A DNA stretch of 64,000 bases from Bufo bufo. Taxonomy: Eukaryota > Chordata > Amphibia > Anura > Bufonidae. Location: assembly GCF_905171765.1 (NCBI RefSeq), contig NC_053392.1, forward strand, positions 445,684,837 through 445,748,836, in the 5' to 3' direction. A program made the translations under genes and the position numbers. Below the pieces are notes generated by a model. That model worked only from the letters and a program-made list of their open reading frames with translations. It had not been told where the DNA came from and ran no database searches. Positions 31,697 to 42,740 of the stretch are shown here, in pieces (within the stretch, counting starts at the first letter, position 1; each line of letters opens with the position of its first letter).

Positions 31697-31942
31697 ATGA
31701 GTGGACGAGCCAGAGCCCGCGGAAGAGCACGTGCCAGGGGGCAGCCCAGCCAAGGACAGCCTGGACAGGAGCAAGAGGCTCAAGAACCTAGACGCATTGA
31801 AAGACCCCAGCAGCCACCAGCCGAGCCTTTGCTTGTGGGAAGAGGGCGCCAGAGAGGCCCGCCAGTAGTGGAGAGACCTCTGACTGATGTTCTGCAGCTT
31901 TCAGCTGGATTTCAGGACATATCCGTCGGAGAACGGGGTGGC
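31697..31942 (+). CDS. PIWI-like Argonaute N terminus, partial (82 codons)
   Basis: The frame begins MSGRARARGRARARG, a run of Gly-Arg/Arg-Gly dipeptides like those that are methylated in PIWI proteins and bound by Tudor proteins. A Pro/Gln-rich stretch follows, then GRGRQRG at about residues 48-54 and LQLSAGFQDISVGERGG at 66-82. The same motifs in the same order open vertebrate PIWIL1-type proteins, which bind piRNAs and silence transposons in germ cells. After residue 82 similarity stops at an abrupt joint; the frame runs on to 32179 only through LINE 3' UTR. PAZ, MID and PIWI domains are absent. No intron is visible, as expected for a reverse-transcribed copy. It sits 138 bp after a tRNA-His primer-binding site, in gag position. 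I infer a captured host gene. Confidence 0.8.
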
Positions 31943-32420
31943 CACATAAAGCAAAACAAACCTTTTTACCTCCCTAATCTAGCCCTAACCCCCACTACCT
32001 ACTCCATCACCCTTCACCCATCACCCAAGGCTGACCTCCGCCTCACGTCTCTTTCGTGTCCGCATAGTCCGAGGCCAGCCCTACCTCCACCACCCACATC
32101 TAGCCCCTCGCCCCATGTCCTCCCATGTCCGCATAGTCCAGGGCTAGATGCAGGCCTCCCCACTTCAAAACACACATAAAACATATAAAAGCACAAATAA
32201 AAGACCCCTTCCCTCACCCACCCAACCTAACTAGCCCCAACTCATCCTATCCTAATAAACAACATAACTGTTTAACACACACTGCAAAATATTCCAATAT
32301 ACAGAACTACCCAAAGGCCCAAGCTCGGTCTCTGTAAGCCTTTCTTCAAAGCTCAACATCCCACAAAACAAAAATCTACGATGAAAGTGTCAGCCCACCA
32401 CCAGGAAACGTATGACTAGG
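31943..32420 (-). other. Tx1-like LINE 3' UTR, part
   Basis: No frame with recognisable similarity. Sequence is C-rich on the plus strand and includes a near-duplication of ATGTCCGCATAGTCC-type motifs (around 32060 and 32130). The rest of the 3' UTR is at 21449-21691. Confidence 0.5.
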
Positions 32421-35400
32421 CTAGGGTACGCTAAAAGCAAAGCCTCTCCAGAGGAGAGAGGCCCTACTGGTACTCTCATACTCCAAAGAACGTACCTTCA
32501 CCAGGTCACCCAGAATGTTCCTACATACTTCGTCCACTGGGAGGACTTTCTGCTGCGTTGAAACTAAGCACCGTGCATTCCACGTGTAGAACCTAACCAC
32601 TATACTAACTAAAAAAACATGTGCACAGGTCCCTTCTACCAATGTCTCTGAGCACTCCATAGGCCCACTCCGCGTAGGAGAGGCTGGCTAGCCTAGGCCA
32701 GCCAATGGAAGCTCCCACCCGTTGGTATACCTCTGTATTAAAGGGACACTGAAGCAGGAAGTGATCCATACTTTCCAGTATGGAGCCACACTCCTCCCGG
32801 GGACAACCCCTTTCATCAGAGTTCCTGTACTTCAAGTTGTCCCTCACATACAGCCTCCCGTGAAAGCAGCGCCAAGCCAAGTCCCAAAACTTCAAGGGGA
32901 TCCTTGCAGAATTTAACAACTGTAACCCCTTGTCTAGATCCCGGCTTGGGCAATCCCTGAGGGCCAGGGGCTTCTGGAAGTGGGACAACAAGACCCTCTC
33001 GTCAAGGGACCTCCTTGACAGAGTCCTGATCTCCCTCACCTCCAAACCCCACCGGCGGATCACCTTCAGAATCGGGGTGACATAAGTCGGAAGATATCCG
33101 TGAGGCGTACGTAAGTCCTTCACTTGCCCTCCTGTCTCCCATTCCTGGAAGAAAGGCCGAAACCACCCCCGGCAGGAGACTACCCATGGAGAAGCCCTCT
33201 CCATCCAGAGGTTCGCCAGATTCGCTTTAACAAAGGTGTTTACAAGAAACACCACGGGGTTGACCATAGATAACCCCCCTAGTCTCCTCGTGCGGTAAGT
33301 CACTTCTCTCTTGATCAGGTTCAGTCTATTCCCCCATAAGAGCTGGAAGAACAGACTATAAACCCGAGTCCAGAGAGGCTCTGGCAAGATACATACGCTA
33401 CCCAAATAGACAAGCAAAGGGAGTAAGTAGGCCTTGATCAGGTTTACCCTTTCCCTGAGGGTCAAAGACCAACCCTTCCACTGGTCGACCTTCTGAGCGG
33501 CGATCTTAAGCCTGTCATCCCAATTTTGAGTGGGATAGTCCCCATGGCCAAAATGGATGCCTAGGACTTTGGCTGACAACTGGGGCCCTGGGAGGGTGTC
33601 CGGGAGATCAAAAACTGGATCACCCCCTCCCAGCCAGAGACTCTCACACTTATCCCAATTGATCATGGACCCGGATGCCTCCGAGTAGCGATCCACTTCA
33701 GACATCACGTACTCCGCCTCCCCTCTTGAGGATACGAAAATGGTGACATCGTCAGCGTACGCTACTACCCTCAGAGTGGCTTTCGGCGCCGCCCGATCCA
33801 TCCTGACTCCCGCCAACGGTCCACGATCGATCCACTTAAGAAAGGGATCAATCGCGAACACGTATAAAAGCGGGCTCAAAGGACAACCCTGGCGGACGCC
33901 AGACCCAACCTCAAAAGAGCAGCCAGACCAACCGTTCACGAGCGGGAAACTCTCTGCCCCCGCATACAAGATCTTTAACCAATCGACAAACCCCCCCGGC
34001 AGGCCATACTTCAGAAGGACCGACCAGAGGTACTCATGGTTCACCCGATCAAACGCCTTTGCTTGATCTAAGGACAGCATGTACCCCCTCCAGTAGCCTG
34101 CTCTACTCTGTTCCACTGCCTCTCGGACACCGAGTACAGCACTAAAAGTGCTGCGGCCTGGAACCGAGCAATGCTGAGCCACCGAAAGGAGCTGGGGTGC
34201 AAATTTCGCCAGCCTATTAAAAAGTATCTTGGCCAGAATCTTTCTGTCCGTATTAAGAAGTGCTATGGGACGCCAGTTCTCAATACGGCTCGGATCCTTA
34301 CCCTTTGATAGAAGGATCAGAGCTGACCTCCTCATTGACCGAGGCAGAGTGCCCGAGGATAAACACTCATTGTACATACCTCAGTCAAGAGGGGACATAA
34401 AGAGTCCTTAAAGGCCTTATAAAACTCGGATGTTAAGCCATCCGGGCCTGGCGACTTCTTCAGAGCTAACCCTTCCACCGCCAGGATAACTTCCTCCTTC
34501 CTGATCTCTTCTACCAAACCGTCAAAAGAGAGGTGAGCTCCTGACTCAGGGGTGACCCCAGCCAGGAAAGCCGACATCCTGTCCCGATCCAGATCCCTCC
34601 TCCCCAAGAGGCACGAGTAAAAGGATCTAACGACTTCCAGGATCCCTGATCTGGACCTGTTCAGGGACCCCATACTATCGACCAGTCCTGTTATTAACTT
34701 ACTCTTCACTGACATCTTACAATTTCTGTAGGGGTCGGGCGAGCGGTACCTCCCGAAGTCCCTCTCAAAAACTAAAGATGTGTGCCTATCATACTGGCAC
34801 CTCTTGAGCAAAGATTTCACCCTGGAGATATCCTCGCGGCTACCACCAGTCGAGACCAGATGCTCGAGTTTCCTCCTCAGACCCTGATACAGGCGGTAGC
34901 TGTCCAGGGACCTGAGGCTCGAGAGCCGGCGGAAGAACTTTGCAGCCCGATCTTTGAATATCTCCCACCACTCTGACTTAGTATCACAGAGATCCAGTAA
35001 AGGTACCTGACTCTGAAGGAAGTCCTCAAAGGATTGTCTCACCTCTGCTTCCTCCAAGACACCCAAATTCAGCTTCCAATAACCTCTTCCCATTTGGGGG
35101 GATTCTGAAATATTCAGAGAAAACATAATCAAACAGTGATCGGAGAATTCCACCTCCACAACCCTTAAGGGCGAAAAGGTAGCCTCCTCCTTCAAATAAA
35201 ACCTATCTATTCTAGACCTGATCTGGCTACCTCTATAGAAAGTGAAACCCCCGTGGCCTGGGGTATGCCTAATGTGGACATCCTCCAGACGAGCCTCACT
35301 AGCTACTCTATTCAGAAAAATACTATCATAAGTCAGCCGGTTTCTGGTGCCTCCCCTGTCTTGAGGCCTTGTGACAGTATTAAAGTCCCCACCAAAAACC

Positions 35401-35816
35401 ACCTGCCGGCTTGTAAAAAGGAAAGGCTTAATCCTCATAAAGAGACATTTCCTGTCCCACCTGGACTGGGGCCCGTAGATATTAATCAGGCGCAGTTCCT
35501 GTCCCTTCATGAGGACATCCAAGATCAAACACCTCCCCATTTCTAATTCAATTACTCGTCGGCATTCTACCGGTGCGGTGAAAAGGAACGCCACTCCGCT
35601 ATACGGCTCAGCCGCAAGAGACCAGTAGGAGGGCCCTGGTCTCCACTCCCTCTTGGCTTTATAAATCGCTGCCAAATCTGGCAGCCTGGTCTCTTGCAAA
35701 AACAAAATGTCAGCTTCAACACGGCTGAGAAAATCGAAGGCTATGAAACGAGCCGCATCCGACTTAATGCTGGCGACATTGATGGTCGCCAGAGTCAGCA
35801 GAGCGGGTACCGCCAT
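32421..35816 (-). pseudogene. Tx1-like LINE ORF2 (endonuclease-RT), near complete
   Basis: The frame 35816-34332 starts MAVPALLTLATINVASIKSD and encodes the endonuclease with LFLQETRL (catalytic Glu), NIYGPQ, GGDFNTV and FSDHCLIMF motifs, then the start of RT (KSPGPDGLTSEFYK). The frame 34377-32605 continues RT: NWRPIALLNTD, LDQAKAFDRVNH, GVRQGCPLSPLLY and the catalytic VAYADDVTIF box, then a C-terminal Cys-His region (CPREECGS...HFLLQCPF). The tail continues in a third frame to 32421. Only two frame breaks are evident, near 34370 and 32610 (the latter in a T-run). Together about 1,130 codons, the usual length. It would nick and reverse-transcribe its own RNA. It is one of the better preserved LINEs in the window. 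Confidence 0.85.
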
Positions 35817-35830
35817 AAAGAGTAGTTAAA

Positions 35831-38800
35831 TTAGACGGCCTTCTTCCCGTCCTTCTCCCCCCTCCTGGGGCTGCCTTCTAGAGCAGCACGACCTCTCTTG
35901 AGGGAGATGGTGGTATCCATCTCTGCCACCACCACCTCCCTTTGCGCACCACTCCTGGCTTTCTCAGTCTCAGGGCCCGGTTTTGCCACCCCTCCTGAGG
36001 ACCTTGCATCCCCACCAGAGGGGGGCGCGGGGCCCCCTGAAGGCCCTCCCTCCTTCGCCCCCGGCCCCTCACCTTCAACCTCCTCCTCTATAGAGGAGGC
36101 AGAGGTCTCATCCAAGATGAGGTACCGGTTGGAGAGCTCCAGAGGGGAGCCGGTTACACCTTTCCTGGCAACTTTGGTCGGGCTAGATCTTTTTTTAGTA
36201 CGCCGTTTCCGTCTACTTTGGGACTCTGCCCCACTACCCTCTGCAGAACTTTCGTAGTGCGAGGACAGAGTCTCTTCGGCCCGGTCCAGTCTCTCAATCT
36301 CCTCCTCCAGCTCGCTGCCCCCTAGGGTCTCGGATTCAGGAGGGGCAGTCGTTTGGTAAGGAGCGGGCATCACCCCAGGACGGGGTTCCTCCCCCTCCCT
36401 CTCCGCCTGACGCCTCTCTCTCCGCCTCTGCCGGGACGGGTTGTTCCGGTTCCTCACTGACCCCTTAACTCCACTGCCTTTGCCAGTATCTGCCTCAGCC
36501 GAAGGGACCTCCCGGCCCGCTCCTGCATGAGCTCGGGCCGCATTGGCCTCAGAGAGAGGACAGCGACTGAAGGGGTGCCCGAGCTCCCCACACAGGTTGC
36601 ATCTAATCTCCTCACAAGATGCAGCAAGATGACCTGTCCCCCCACACAACGCGCACTTCTGCACTTGGCAGCTGGCGCTGAAGTGTGTGGGGCTGCCGCA
36701 CTTGTGACAGAGCTTAGGCTGCCCCCTGTAGAAAACCAAGATCCTGTCTCCGCCGATAAAGGCAGATGATGGAATGTGGGAAACTGTACTACCCAGACGC
36801 TTAAGCTTGATATTAAACGTCCAGGCTCCCGACCAAATGCCAAACTCGTCCAGGTTTTTAGCTGGTATTCCCTGGACCTCTCCGTACCTTCCCAGCCAGG
36901 TCATGATGTCAATACAAGAGAGCGACTCATTACGGGTCAGCACGGTCACTCTCTTGACCTCACTCTGGCGGGTTATCGCTTTTGCAACAAAACCACGCCA
37001 GTCCGGCATGTTCTTCACCAGCTCATACCCGGACCAGAAGAGCTCAAGCCCCTCTGGCCGGACAAAGCTGATGTCAAACTCCTTGGAGCCAAAAGGATGG
37101 ATCAAGGCAAAGATGTCGGTTGCCTTGAAACCCACCCCAAGCAGGAGCTTCACTACCCTCTTTCTAGTAGGGCAAGCTTCATCGCTACTCCACTTGAGAC
37201 AGACCACATTCCGTTTGGCTCCAGGGCCGGTTGTGGGTGAAGACCAGGTGGTCTCGACCCCGTTCTGTTCTCGGAAGGTCCGAACCAGAATGAACAATCC
37301 ACCTTCTTCCCCTCTACGGAAAAGGAACTCTCCCCCTTTTTGAGGGCCTCCAGCAGTCGCCGCTGCAAGTCACCATTACCAGACCCTGAGAGCGAGGAAG
37401 CCAAGGAAGTCAGCCCCTCCCCCCCTACAGCCGCAGCCACACTGGCATAACTTCTGCCAGGCGCCACGGACGCAGGAGGGGCAGCAGAACCGGCTCCCCC
37501 CCCTACCTGTCACAACTGTCACGCCAGACCGGGGGGCCACACGGGGGGACCCCGCCACTCTCCCAGCAGCAGGACAACCCCCGGCATCCACCCCTCCATC
37601 AGGATCCGGAGCGACCCCTAACCTAACACTCCCTCTGTAACCACTCTTTTGGGTAACCACTTTTTCAGTGGTCACCTCCATCTCCTCTCCCACCCCCAAG
37701 CACTCCGCTGGGCCAGCAGGGACCATAACATTCTTATTAATATTAACATTCACATTCTTATTCTTTGCCTCAGCCTCAGTGGCCCTTGTCGCCACTTCCT
37801 TGGCTTCATTGGCATCATTTATATTGTGGTGGACCATGGCCTCCGCCACTATCACCCCCCTCCCCCCCTCTTAAGAGGAGGACAGAGAGGATGCAGCGGC
37901 GTCCACAGCCCTGAGAACCTTGTACCTCTGGTGTTTTACTAGCTTAGCCAGCTTTTTTTCACTTAACTCAATATTATCAGCACTTTTTATCATGTCCTTG
38001 ACAGTTCTTGTGAGCAAGTGCTCCATGTTTGCTCCAGCCGGGACGCCGCTCTTGGCCACACCCCCGGCCACTCCCCCCGGCGGCGCAATCTCCCCCAATG
38101 CACCCCCGACACCCCGCTCCATCCCCCCATCCCCCACCCCCCCACAGCAGGGGGAGGGGTACCGGGGACCCAAGGAGCAGAGGGGGCAACGGGAACCACG
38201 GCGGGAGCCGCAGAACCAGCGGGACCACCCTCCAATTTGCGGGCAGACACAGGGGAGGAGGAGGTAACCCCACCACACCGCCGCAGCCAGCCCAAAGGGC
38301 AGTGGGTGAGAAACATAAACAAATTTAATTTCTTTGTTCTGTTCTTGTTGCTTTGCCTTTTTCCTTTTCTTTTTTCTTGCAGGCTCATCCTCCAGGAGCT
38401 CATTCCCGAAAACAAAGTCTTCAAGGTGAGCCCGGGGGATACCAGGTGGCGTATCTGCTCCATTAATTGCCCCCCTACCCCACTGCTTTCACTATCCTCC
38501 TCCTCCTCTGAGCTCGTGGGGGGGAGACAGACCTGCTCAGGCCGGATCCCTGAGTCCGCAGGCCCTGCAGACTGGCCCCCCAGGCTCACCACAGACCTTT
38601 CCTCCTCATTATCTGAGGGGTCCAATACTTTCTCCTCCAGTTCTCCTCTAAACCTTTTCTCGTTTCTCAGTTTTTCCTCAAAAGGACCACTATTCTTGAG
38701 GATAGCGGCCCTCCTGTCCTCCAATATACATATCTCATTTTTCAGAGCTCTAATCTTAGCCGATATTTCTGGCCTCTTCACCTTAGAGGCTTTGTCCGCT

Positions 38801-38922
38801 TTCCGCTTTTCACACTTTAGCTCGCTGCTGAGCCTCTTTAAGACTTTTCCAGCCTCCTCGTACTCCTGGAGGTAGGCTGCTATACGGGAGCTATATATGG
38901 CGACAGGCTCCCTGGGCCCCAT
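35831..38922 (-). pseudogene. Tx1-like LINE ORF1 with three zinc knuckles
   Basis: The order on the minus strand: 38922 to about 38400 a charged coiled coil (Lys/Glu-rich heptads) and an acidic Ser-rich stretch; 38030-37871 a helical KDMIKSADNIELSEKKL block; 37855-37376 an Asn/Val repeat and Gly-rich linker; 37467-37300 another basic block; 37297-35831 an open 488-codon C-terminal part. The last part has an RRM-like region and three CCHC knuckles (HKCGSPTHFSASC, ALCGGTGHLAASC, NLCGELGHPFSRC), then basic low-complexity sequence. ORF1 proteins of this type bind the LINE RNA. Frame breaks lie near 38280, 37870, 37460 and 37290. ORF2 begins 14 bp after the ORF1 stop. Confidence 0.75.
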
Positions 38923-39373
38923 GCAGCCTCAGTCGGCCTCCCCCGCTTCAACCCACCTCCAGGAGCACCCCGCGTACCTTTTGGAGACTCTATTCTCCTG
39001 GACTTGCCGGCGATCTTCACGGCTTCGCCCCTGGGGGCCACAGGGGACACATCCACATGACCCCTGCTGGATCTTCTGACCCCCGGGCGGGAGATGTAGC
39101 AGAGGCCGGTAACTCACCTCCCCTACTCCCCGCCGGCCTACCCCGGGAAGCAGGATCCTGGGCCTTGCCTGAGCGCATGGCCCAGGCCCTTACCAGCTCC
39201 CTAGGGAGAGGCAGGGCCTGGGGACAAAGGTGGAAAATCTCCCCGCAAGCCTGGTCCCTCCCAGGGGATTAAGGTGATGAAAAATCTCCCTGGGGCCTTA
39301 ACGAGGTGGAAGTTCTCAGGAGCTGCTGCACACACACCTTTCCACTTCAGCTGCAGGAAACAGACACGCCCAT
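38923..39373 (-). other. Tx1-like LINE 5' UTR
   Basis: GC-rich, with no convincing frame of its own. It ends exactly where the 120-bp minisatellite resumes. The length suggests the insertion may be nearly full length. Confidence 0.5.
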
Positions 39374-39394
39374 GCCTGATTCTCTGCTATGGGA

Positions 39395-39549
39395 CCTCTC
39401 TCCTCTGTCTGGGTGCCGGGGCCTAAAAATATCTGACAATGGCCTGTTCCAGTGGTGGGTGACATGAAGCCTGATTCTCTGCTATGACATGAAGCCTGAT
39501 TCTCTGCTATGGGACCTCTCTCCTCTGTCTTGGTGCCGGGGCCTACAAA
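39395..39549 (+). repeat. 120-bp minisatellite resumes (1)
   Basis: More than one unit of the hAT 1 array, then an 8-bp CCTACAAA at 39542-39549 that is duplicated at the far side of the next insert. Confidence 0.85.
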
Positions 39550-40433
39550 CAGGGCCGGCGTCATAACCCGGCATCCCCGGGCAAGTGCCGGGGCCCAATG
39601 CTCCTGGGGGGGCCCACTGAGCTGCTATGAGCACTTCCATCAATACAGATGGGAGCTCTCACTGCTGTCATTTCACATACGCAGTACCCCTCTGGTGGGC
39701 CCTCTGAGCTGCAGAGACTCAGGACACGCCCCCTCTACACAGGACACAGGCTGCCTGAGGAGACTGGAGAGAGACCGCATGGCTGGAGCTGGAGCAGAGA
39801 AGTGTGGAGACAGTCTGTGAGTGAGTCAGCACTGTGACTGTCTCTTCTCTGTGGGACAGAAGGAAAGGGGGGGACACTGCTGCTTCATTCTATTTAGTTG
39901 TGTTACTGTTTTATTAAGCTGATTGTCTCCATGACACCTGCCCCCCCCCCCATATCCTGTCCTATATCACCCTTATGGAGCCCCTGCTTTGCCTCCATGA
40001 CACCTGCCCCCCCCCATATCCTGTCCTATATCACCCTTATGGAGCCCCTGCTGTCTCCTTTCCTCCCTCATGTATCCAGGGCTCCTGTCCCACCATCCTA
40101 TCTCCTATTGCTGCCCTGCACAGACCTCCTGCCACTACTTGTATGAATCCCCCTCAGAGCCCCTTCAACCTACTTGCTGTGTCCACCCCTCCTGTCCATC
40201 CAGGGCCCCGGGCCCCTGTCTCACTCCTCTGCCTCTCATTATGGTGGCATCTGAACCGCATTCACCATAAGGACCTTCTAACATCACAGGGTCATGTGAC
40301 TGTGCCCCCCACCCCGTACTGTGCCCCTTTATACCCTGCATTGTGCCCTCCTACCACACCCTGTGCAGTGCCCATAGTCATTCCCTGTACTATGCCCTCT
40401 TATACCCTTTTATCCGGTCACTGTATGGTGGTT

Positions 40434-40512
40434 TTATCCTTGTATGGCGGTTTTATCACTATATGGCGGTGTTATCACTATATGGCGGTGTTATCACTAT
40501 ATGGCGGTGGTA
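40434..40512 (+). repeat. 21-bp tandem repeat
   Basis: About four units of the form TATATGGCGGTGTTATCAC. No coding meaning. Confidence 0.75.
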
Positions 40513-41267
40513 TCCAATAACTGGATGGCCATAACTGTATCCCTTTCTGCCCACACCACTTTTTTTAGACCTGGCATGAGCGGGAAAAGATACAGATTGC
40601 GGTGTTAAGGACCTTTGCGCCACATCTGTGTCAGAAATACGCCTAATATAGACGTATTTCTATATAATAAATGACCCCCTAATCGTATGATTATTCGGGG
40701 GGTGGGGCTAATATCTTTATATTATATAGATTCTAGTGTATTATACTGTGCCCTGTATTTTCCAGTAGAAAATGATCCTTGGGAAGCACAGTCCTCATCC
40801 CTGACCACCAGGACCAGGTAGCGCTCTGTCAGTACATGGCGGCCTCCCCTCTCCGCCACGCTGCTCCGCTGTGTACTGGGGCTTATTCTGACACTAGGGC
40901 CGGGTTCACATCCTATTTTTTTCCATCCATTTAATGCATACTGAAAATGTATGCATTGACAGATGCCTCAGACTGATGCCGTACAGTGACTTCCGTTCAC
41001 CATACAGTTCCATGGTAAAAAAATATATACGTTAACGTATGCATTTTTTACTTGACTCTGCAGGATACAAAAACGTGGAGTGCTGCACATGTGTATACAT
41101 CAAACCGATAGGAAAAACGTAATGTGAACACACATTGGGGGGGAGGGGGGCGTACTAAATTTCGCTGTGGGGCCCAGTCAGTTCTAGCTCCATCACTGCA
41201 CATCTCCTTCTCTCCTCCAGGCCTGGCTCACTGCTGCAGCGGGCCGGAGGAGAGAAGGAGCGCAGGG

Positions 41268-42170
41268 AGCTGCGGTTAGTGAATGACAGGACCACCAGCT
41301 CCCCTGCAATGATAGGTATGTGAGGGGGCCACTGGGGGGTCATTCATCACACTGTGAGGGTCCCTTACACAGTATAATGACTCCCAGTGCCCCCCATTTA
41401 GTATAATGATCCCCATTGACCCTCCATTTAGCATAATGACCACCAGATCCCCCATTAAATATAATAACCCCTCGTGCCCCCTCCATACAGTATAACCCCC
41501 AGTGTGGGGGCGACTGGGGGTCATTATTCTGAATGGAGGGTCACTGTGGGGTCATTATACTGTGAGGGCCCTTTACATAGTATAATGACCCCCAGTGTCC
41601 CCCATTTAGTAATGATCACCAATGACCCTCCATTCAGTATAAATACCCCCAGAGCCCCCTCCATACAGTATTCCCCCCGTGTGGGGGCTACTGGGGGTCA
41701 TTCAGGGCCGGCTCTAGGTTCATGTGGGGAGCTGGGAGCTGCGGTTAGTGAATGACAGGACCACCAGCTCCCCTGCAATGATAGGTATGTGAGGGGGCCA
41801 CTGGGGGGTCATTCATCACACTGTGAGGGTCCCTTACACAGTATAATGACTCCCAGTGCCCCCCATTTAGTATAATGATCCCCATTGACCCTCCATTTAG
41901 CATAATGACCACCAGAGCCCCCATTAAATATAATAACCCCTCGTGCCCCCTCCATACAGTATAACCCCCAGTGTGGGGGCGACTGGGGGTCATTATTCTG
42001 AATGGAGGGCCACTGTGGGGTCATTATACTGTGAGGGCCCTTTACATAGTATAATGACCCCCAGTGTCCCCCATTTAGTAATGATCACCAATGACCCTCC
42101 ATTCAGTATAAATACCCCCAGAGCCCCCTCCATACAGTATTCCCCCAGTGTGGGGGCTACTGGGGGTCAT
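41268..42170 (+). repeat. 469-bp tandem duplication
   Basis: The block starting GAGCTGCGGTTAGTGAATG recurs 469 bp later with few differences (TGCGGTTAGT at 41271 and 41740). Each copy is itself made of short Ala-poor CCCCCAGTG...TATAATGA motifs repeated in both orientations. Confidence 0.85.
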
Positions 42171-42434
42171 TATTCTAAATGGGGGCGACTGGGGGTTATT
42201 ATTCTGAATGCAGGGCCACAGGTGGTCATTATACAGTGGGGGGGGAATTGGGGGTTCATTATACTGTGTGAAGGGCCACTAGTAGTCATTATACTGTATA
42301 GGGGCCACTGGGGGTCATTATACCGTGTAGGAGCCACAGGGGGACATGTCAATGTAAAAAAATGCCTCATGGGGGCCCACTGGGATTTATCGCCAAAGGG
42401 CCCACATGAACCTGGAGCCGGCCCTGCCTACAAA

Positions 42435-42740
42435 TATCTGACAGTGGCCTGTTCCAGTGGTGGGTGACATGAAGCCTGATTCTCTGCTATGACATGAAGC
42501 CTGATTCTCTGCTATGGGACCTCTCTCCTCTGTCTTGGTGCCGGGGCCTACAAATATCTGACAGTGGCCTGTTCCAGTGGTGGGTGACATGAAGCCTGAT
42601 TCTCTAATATGACATGAAGCCTGATTCTCTGCTATGGGACCTCTCTCCTCTGTCTTGGTGCCGGGGCCTACAAATATCTGACAGTGGCCTGTTCCAGTGG
42701 TGGGTGACATGAAGCCTTATTCTCTGCTATGGGACCTCTC
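42435..42740 (+). repeat. 120-bp minisatellite resumes (2)
   Basis: About 2.5 more units, phase continuous with 39549 once the insert is removed. It ends at GGGACCTCTCTCC before the unique 3' region. Confidence 0.85.

Larger units (their letters stand above)
29499..31942 (+). mobile_element. LTR retroelement carrying a PIWI-like frame (partial)
   Basis: The left edge is defined twice over. hAT 2 transposase homology stops at CAGTGG, and the next bases, TGTAGTAC, begin an LTR. The LTR (849 bp without its CR1 insert) ends GGGTTACA at 31538. Two bases later an 18-nt primer-binding site begins, then a 138-bp leader, then a PIWI-like frame at 31697 in the position of gag. Everything after 31942 is lost: the sequence passes abruptly into the 3' UTR of the Tx1-like LINE. 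No gag, pol, env or 3' LTR of this element is in the window, so whether it is an endogenous retrovirus or a gypsy-type element cannot be told. Confidence 0.75.
21449..39373 (-). mobile_element. Tx1-like LINE in hAT 1 minisatellite
   Basis: A minus-strand LINE has its 5' end at 39373 and a candidate 3' end at 21449, where AATAAAAAAG is read on the minus strand. A 21-bp identical stretch of the minisatellite flanks both ends (21428-21448 and 39374-39394). Because the target is a tandem repeat, it fits a target duplication but does not prove it. The body is ORF1 (38922-35831), ORF2 (35816-32421) and 3' UTR (32420-31943 and 21691-21449). The 3' UTR is split by hAT 2 and the LTR element. ORF1 with three zinc knuckles and an ATINVASI-type endonuclease start are typical of the Tx1 clade. 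Confidence 0.7.
39550..42426. mobile_element. Composite non-autonomous hAT insert
   Basis: Tips are CAGGGCCGGC at 39550 and GCCGGCCCTG ending 42426. The 8-bp CCTACAAA is duplicated (39542-39549, 42427-42434). A second left tip, CAGGGCCGGCTCTAGGTTC, lies inside at 41703 and pairs over about 26 bp with the right end, so 41703-42426 is a small complete-looking element. A third hAT-like edge (GGGCCCAGTCAGTTCTAGC, near 41170) suggests several elements were merged. No transposase was found. Frames in 39975-41000 are low-complexity and not believable genes. Confidence 0.75.

Noticed and set aside
31697..31942. Exon of a normal host piwi gene
   Set aside because: Upstream DNA is LTR plus primer-binding site nested in a hAT transposase gene, and no splice donor or following exon is visible. 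Kept as the main alternative until checked.
31697..32179. 161-codon frame as one gene
   Set aside because: Only the first 82 codons resemble PIWI. The remainder is LINE 3' UTR read by chance.
37649..38328. Plus-strand Pro-rich frames
   Set aside because: They lie opposite the GC-rich part of LINE ORF1 on the minus strand and show no domain.
39975..40520. 181-codon frame
   Set aside because: Pro/Cys-rich low-complexity translation of C-runs and a 21-bp tandem repeat inside a non-autonomous element.
41276..42467. Several repeated frames with Thr-Pro-Ser motifs
   Set aside because: They arise from the 469-bp duplication of simple CCCCCAGTG motifs; no coding evidence.
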